Assembly: GCA_963816775.1 (NCBI GenBank)
Contig: CAWFLX010000007.1
Span: 62,001-126,000, forward strand
Source: JAFAXD01 sp963816775
GTDB taxonomy: Bacteria > Pseudomonadota > Alphaproteobacteria > Rhizobiales > Xanthobacteraceae
Direction of reading: 5' to 3'
Length of the DNA: 64,000 bases
This document shows positions 60,853-64,000 of this stretch, piece after piece (within the stretch, counting starts at the first letter, position 1; each line of letters opens with the position of its first letter). The translations under genes and the position numbers were made by a program. The notes under the pieces are model-generated. The model did no database searches, had not been told where the DNA came from, and worked only from the letters and a program-made list of their open reading frames with translations.

Positions 60853-61532
60853 CAGGCGGTTTGGGCGCATTCACGGCGGCGCGGCCAGAGCCATTCCGCC
60901 AGCACGATGGCGGCCACGGTCCCGATGAGCTGCGCAACGACGAATGCCGGAACCCCGCCAGGCGCGATGCCGGCGAAAGTATCGGAGAGCGAGCGCGCCA
61001 GCGTCACCGCTGGATTGGCGAATGACGTCGAGGCCGTAAACCAGTAGGCGGCCGTAATATAGAGCCCAACCGCGGGCGCAACGGCGCCAGGCGCACCGGC
61101 CGAGCAGCCGAACACGGTGAGCACGAGGCCGAAGGTCGCAATCCCTTCCGCCAGCCACTGCCCCGCACCGGTTCGCACCGTTGTCGAGATCTGCCACGCC
61201 GGCAGCTCGAACATCAGGTGCGCGACCAGCATGCCGAGCAACGCGCCGGCCAGCTGAGCAGCGACATAAAGGCCCGCGACGTTCCACGACAGCTGGCGCC
61301 GAAGCGCGAAGGCGAGACTGACCACTGGGTTGAAATGCGCCCCCGACACTGGCGCAAACACCAAGATAAGGACCACCAGGATCGCGCCCGTCGCCAATGT
61401 GTTGCACAGGAGTGCTAGCGCGCCGCTGCCCCCTGCGAGCTTCTGCGCCATGATGCCGGAACCGATGATGGCCGCGAGCAGAAATGCAGTTCCGAGCGCT
61501 TCGGCGACGGCGTGCCGGGCGAGCGAGCGCAT
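60852..61532 (-). CDS. aqpS: Aquaglyceroporin of the arsenic operon
   Basis: This 226-residue MIP channel has six helices and two half-helices with NPV (residues 68-70, GAHFNPVVSLAFAL) and NPA (173-175, SFANPAVTLARSL). The first NPV in place of NPA is common in this AqpS-like subgroup. In Sinorhizobium meliloti, AqpS lets arsenite leave the cell after ArsC makes it. It overlaps arsC upstream and the MFS gene downstream by one base each, so the operon is tightly coupled. Confidence 0.93.
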   Translation of the reverse strand: MRSLARHAVAEALGTAFLLAAIIGSGIMAQKLAGGSGALALLCNTLATGAILVVLILVFAPVSGAHFNPVVSLAFALRRQLSWNVAGLYVAAQLAGALLGMLVAHLMFELPAWQISTTVRTGAGQWLAEGIATFGLVLTVFGCSAGAPGAVAPAVGLYITAAYWFTASTSFANPAVTLARSLSDTFAGIAPGGVPAFVVAQLIGTVAAIVLAEWLWPRRRECAQTA

Positions 61533-62056
61533 CAGACGCGTGTCGGCTTGTCGGCGCCCGCCTCCGGCGCGCGCCTGGCCGCTGCAAGCTTTGTTTCCAA
61601 TGCGGCCTGATCTGCTTCCGCAGCCGGCGGGGACAAAAGCCCGTCAATGCGCGCCGACAACATCCGATAGACGTCCGCGAATGCCGCCGCGATTTCCGCT
61701 GCGGATCCGCCCGCCAGCGCCGGATCGGGAATACTCCAGTGAAGCTTCACCGGCCGGCCCGGCCAAATCGGGCAGGCCTCGCCGGCGGCGTTGTCGCAAA
61801 CGGTGACCACAAGATCGACGACCGGCGCACCAGGCACGGCAAACTCGCTCCAGGACTTCGAGCGCAAATCGGAGGTCGTGTGGCCGCGCGACTGCAACAA
61901 CGCGAGCGCGTTCGGATTGACCTGCCCTTGCGGATGGCTGCCAGCGCTATAGGCGCGCCACTTGCCGGCCCCGGCCTTGTTTAGAATAGCCTCGGCCATG
62001 ATCGAGCGCGCCGAATTGCCGGTGCATAGGAACAGCACCGTTCGCGGGCGTGTCAT
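61532..62056 (-). CDS. arsC: Arsenate reductase (low-molecular-weight phosphatase type)
   Basis: This 174-residue enzyme has the P-loop LFLCTGNSARS with the nucleophile C11, and AYSAGSHPQGQVNPNALALLQSRGHTTSDLRSKSW, the LMW-phosphatase pattern of thioredoxin-linked ArsC. The aspartate of the acid loop lies in HWSIPDPA. The C-terminus is extended and Ala/Glu-rich. I chose the ATG at 62056, overlapping the arsR stop (ATGA), rather than the earlier in-frame start within arsR. It reduces arsenate to arsenite. Confidence 0.93.
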   Translation of the reverse strand: MTRPRTVLFLCTGNSARSIMAEAILNKAGAGKWRAYSAGSHPQGQVNPNALALLQSRGHTTSDLRSKSWSEFAVPGAPVVDLVVTVCDNAAGEACPIWPGRPVKLHWSIPDPALAGGSAAEIAAAFADVYRMLSARIDGLLSPPAAEADQAALETKLAAARRAPEAGADKPTRV

Positions 62057-62409
62057 TGCGCCGGCTCCTTCTTTCGCCGAGGCGCGGCCGCAGGACGGCA
62101 CGGCTCAGGCGCGCACAATTCCGGCATGCCGCCGCAGCAATTCTCGCTCAGATAGGCAACGAGCGCGTTCATGGTTTCAAAGCGCGCCGCGTAAATCATC
62201 GAGCGGCCATCACGCCGGACCGTCACCAGTCCGGCAGCGCGCAGTCGATCGAAATGAAACGACAGCGTGTTGGGAGCGAGGCCCAGCATCGCCGCGACGT
62301 GACCAGCCGGCAGGCCCACCGGGCCCGCTTGCACCAGTGCACGGAACACGTCGAGCCGGTTGTCCTGGGCGAGCGCCGCCAACGCTGAGACTGCTTCGGG
62401 TTTTTCCAT
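62053..62409 (-). CDS. arsR: ArsR family arsenic-responsive repressor
   Basis: This 118-residue winged-helix repressor reads LAALAQDNRLDVFRALVQAGPVGLPAGHVAAMLGLAPNTLSFHFDRLRAAGLVTVRRDGRSMIYAA. A cysteine cluster near the C-terminus (SENCCGGMPELCAPEPC) is the likely arsenite sensor, as in alphaproteobacterial ArsR proteins. A perfect 7-bp inverted repeat overlaps its own start codon, indicating self-repression. It heads the operon arsR-arsC-aqpS-MFS. Confidence 0.94.
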   Translation of the reverse strand: MEKPEAVSALAALAQDNRLDVFRALVQAGPVGLPAGHVAAMLGLAPNTLSFHFDRLRAAGLVTVRRDGRSMIYAARFETMNALVAYLSENCCGGMPELCAPEPCRPAAAPRRKKEPAQ

Positions 62410-62431
62410 ATTTCAATGATTATGGAAATAT
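62408..62431 (-). promoter_or_regulatory. ArsR operator overlapping the promoter and start codon of arsR
   Basis: ATATTTC (62408-62414) and GAAATAT (62425-62431) form a perfect 7-bp inverted repeat with a 10-base centre, over the ATG at 62409. On the minus strand a TTGACC (62445-62440) and a CATAAT (62424-62419) can serve as -35 and -10 boxes at 15-base spacing. The repeat would cover the -10 and start site. A second palindrome, CCCGGT-CA-ACCGGG, covers 62437-62450. Confidence 0.65.
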
Positions 62432-62653
62432 CAACTCCCGGTCAACCGGGGGAACATCAATGGTCGAGCAAATAGCGCGATTTTCAGCCGCCCTCAGGTC
62501 TCCCTTCAATTCCCTATCTGTCGTCTCCCCCCGCGTGTTGCGTGGCAGAAAAGATAAGGCTACCACTCGCGTCGACTTGCATTCGCCACCAAGCCCGCCA
62601 CGAAGCGGAGCCGCCCTCCAACCTCAGTCTTACGGCCAAACAGGGAGTAGACC

Positions 62654-63160
62654 ATGACTGTCCGCGACCGCTATCGCCGCATCTGCGCGTTGGTCATCGG
62701 TATTTTGGCGGCAAGCGTTGTTTTCACGGCGCTGCCGGCGAACGCCCAGTCGGGCCCGTTCTCGGCGCTTGCAGGATCGTGGTCCGGCGGCGGCAAAATC
62801 CTTTTCTCCGACGGGACGTCAGACCGGCTGCGCTGCCGCGCCACCTATTCGGTCGGCGGCGGCGGAAGCCAGGCGCAGCTCACCCTGCGCTGCGCGAGCG
62901 ACAGTTACAATTTCAATTTGAGCAGCAGCATTCAGGCCCAAGGCGGTTCTGTGAGCGGATCATGGAGCGAGTCGACGCGCGGCATCAGCGGAACCCTGTC
63001 GGGCTCCGCCAGCGCACGCGGCATCCAGGTGCAAGTGATCGGACCCGCCTTCGCGGCCGGGCTTAGCCTCTCGGTCAACGGCAACCGTCAGGTCGTTTCG
63101 ATCGCGGCGCCGGCCTCACAGATCACATCCGCGACCATCACCCTCACCCGCGGCTCCTGA
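62654..63160 (+). CDS. Small exported protein of unknown function
   Basis: This 168-residue protein has a signal peptide (ALVIGILAASVVFTALPANAQ) and then a beta-rich Gly/Ser domain: GPFSALAGSWSGGGKILFSDGTSDRLRCRATYSVGGGGSQAQLTLRCASDSYNF, with two cysteines that could pair in the periplasm. Similar lipocalin-like small proteins are widespread and unnamed in Hyphomicrobiales. The function is not known. It is divergent from arsR across 244 bases (62410-62653) that hold no other gene. Confidence 0.8.
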   Translation: MTVRDRYRRICALVIGILAASVVFTALPANAQSGPFSALAGSWSGGGKILFSDGTSDRLRCRATYSVGGGGSQAQLTLRCASDSYNFNLSSSIQAQGGSVSGSWSESTRGISGTLSGSASARGIQVQVIGPAFAAGLSLSVNGNRQVVSIAAPASQITSATITLTRGS

Positions 63161-63170
63161 GCATAGTTCC

Positions 63171-63185
63171 CCGCCCTAACGGCGG
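63171..63185. terminator. Small hairpin between convergent genes
   Basis: CCGCC-CTAAC-GGCGG forms a 5-bp stem at the junction of the small exported protein gene and the convergent MMPL transporter gene, overlapping the latter's stop. There is no T-run, so this is weak evidence. Confidence 0.3.
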
Positions 63186-64000
63186 TGCCTCGATCGAAAC
63201 ACCGGCAGCGTGCGCAGATAGGTAAACGTCGGGCGCAGGATCAGAAAGTCAGCGACGAGCGCGGCCAACATCGCGAGCGCGCTCAGCCAGCCGAACAGCC
63301 GCAGCGACGGGAGGTCCGAAAACACCGTCACCGCAAGGCCGCACGCCAGCACAATCGATGTCACCACAAGCGGCGGGCCCATCTGAACGGTGGCCCGCTC
63401 CACGCCGGCTTTGGGATCTTCGTGCGGCGTCTCCTCGAACCGCAACCGGTTGAGAAAGTGGATGGTGGCGCTCAGTCCAAGCCCGAAGCTTACGATCAGC
63501 GCAATTGCGCTCGCGAACTGAAGCCCCTCGCCAATCCCCAGGAGAACCGTGCCGGCCAGAAACACCGGGAAGATTGCCGGTGGAATTACGGCCAGCATGA
63601 CGACCAGGGAGCCGAACGCGATTCCGATGAACGCGGCAACAAACACGATCTCGATCGTCAGTCCCCGGTTCAACTTGTCGATCATCAGCGCACTATTGCG
63701 TGCCGCGAGCGCCGACAAACCCGTCACCGCGATCGTATAGCCCGGATAGCGCGCCCGCACGGCGTCGAGTGAATGGTCCACCTCCTGCACCAGCGGGAGC
63801 AAGCGGCTGGCGTCGGCGTCCGGAACGCGCCCGGTGACGACCACCGCATCCTCTTCGGCGGAAATGAACCGTCGGGTCAGATACTCCGGCAGCATGTCGA
63901 CATAGCGCTTGAGCGTTCCGACATCCGCCTTGCCCTGCCGTTCCGCCAACCATCGCCGCAACGTTTCGAGCGACCAGACGTTGCCGATCCCGCGCTGATG
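63176..64000 (-). CDS. MMPL/RND family transporter, C-terminal part
   Basis: The frame stays open to the right edge, so the gene begins outside the window. The ~274 residues present include an extracytoplasmic stretch (ADASRLLPLVQEVDHSLDAVRARYPGYTIAVTGLSALAARNSALMIDKLNRG) and five hydrophobic helices with FVAAFIGIAFGSLVVMLAVIPPAIFPVFLAGTVLLGIGEGLQF, SFGLGLSATIHFLNRLRFEE and RATVQMGPPLVVTSIVLACGLAVTVFSDLPSLR. This matches MMPL-type RND exporters of lipids or hydrophobic compounds. The substrate is unknown. Confidence 0.88.
   Translation of the reverse strand, partial: HQRGIGNVWSLETLRRWLAERQGKADVGTLKRYVDMLPEYLTRRFISAEEDAVVVTGRVPDADASRLLPLVQEVDHSLDAVRARYPGYTIAVTGLSALAARNSALMIDKLNRGLTIEIVFVAAFIGIAFGSLVVMLAVIPPAIFPVFLAGTVLLGIGEGLQFASAIALIVSFGLGLSATIHFLNRLRFEETPHEDPKAGVERATVQMGPPLVVTSIVLACGLAVTVFSDLPSLRLFGWLSALAMLAALVADFLILRPTFTYLRTLPVFRSRHRR

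Noticed and set aside
1..64000. CRISPR arrays, tRNA/rRNA genes, prophage or transposase genes
   Set aside because: None was recognised on either strand.

Overview
The window is a GC-rich stretch of bacterial chromosome that looks alphaproteobacterial, most likely Hyphomicrobiales near Bradyrhizobium, Rhodopseudomonas or Pseudolabrys. The grounds are the gene content (many ABC-type HAAT importers, a Bug/TctC binding protein, CoA-transferases, an arsR-aqpS-arsC operon) and intergenic palindromes typical of that group. It is almost wholly devoted to uptake and breakdown of aromatic or other organic acids. I saw no rRNA, tRNA, CRISPR array, transposase or phage gene.

Layout. 1-2907: end of a LivG-type ATPase, then LivF-, LivH- and LivM-type components (+). 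3019-16524: a long minus-strand run with a CaiB-type CoA-transferase, acyl-CoA dehydrogenase, glutathionyl-hydroquinone reductase, a divergent ABC protein, a GST, an AhpD-fold protein, an esterase, homogentisate dioxygenase (hmgA), an SDR, fumarylacetoacetase (fahA), a flavin monooxygenase and a frameshifted alcohol dehydrogenase. 16666-19856: MmgE/PrpD, Bug-type binding protein and SDR (+). 19862-24749: an amidohydrolase overlapping an unusual binding-protein/adenylate-cyclase fusion (-). 24888-35541: scattered metabolic genes, a frameshifted MFS permease, a membrane glycosyltransferase-like protein, a PadR regulator, and an acyl-CoA ligase with a frameshifted end. 35799-38369: a chimeric-looking small ORF, a selenoprotein candidate, a DUF6894 protein and DoxX. 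39927-53932: one long plus-strand catabolic run, UbiD - AhpD-like - MarR - EthD - old yellow enzyme - complete HAAT transporter (H-M-G-F-K) - DUF2848 - cupin - GntR - HpaB-type monooxygenase - lipoyl-domain fragment - UGSC-family protein. 53951-64000: a solute-binding protein, YccF, TPR protein, two large hairpin repeats, an aminotransferase, an extradiol-type dioxygenase, an arsenic operon, a small exported protein and the end of an MMPL/RND transporter.

The most notable result is two separate genes whose reading frame is interrupted by a single TGA exactly where a redox-active cysteine or selenocysteine is expected, each followed at the right distance by a hairpin matching the bacterial SECIS rules. 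One (52259-53932) belongs to the UGSC family and reads U-S-T-C, followed by a perfect 7-bp stem with a GGTC loop. The other (36104-37267, minus) is an AhpD/carboxymuconolactone-decarboxylase-fold protein reading C-F-Y-U-x3-H. Both are very probably selenoproteins, although an ordinary caller would split each into two genes.

Four further genes carry a one-frame shift (alcohol dehydrogenase, MFS permease, acyl-CoA ligase tail, lipoyl domain). These are either real decay or assembly indels and cannot be told apart from the sequence alone.
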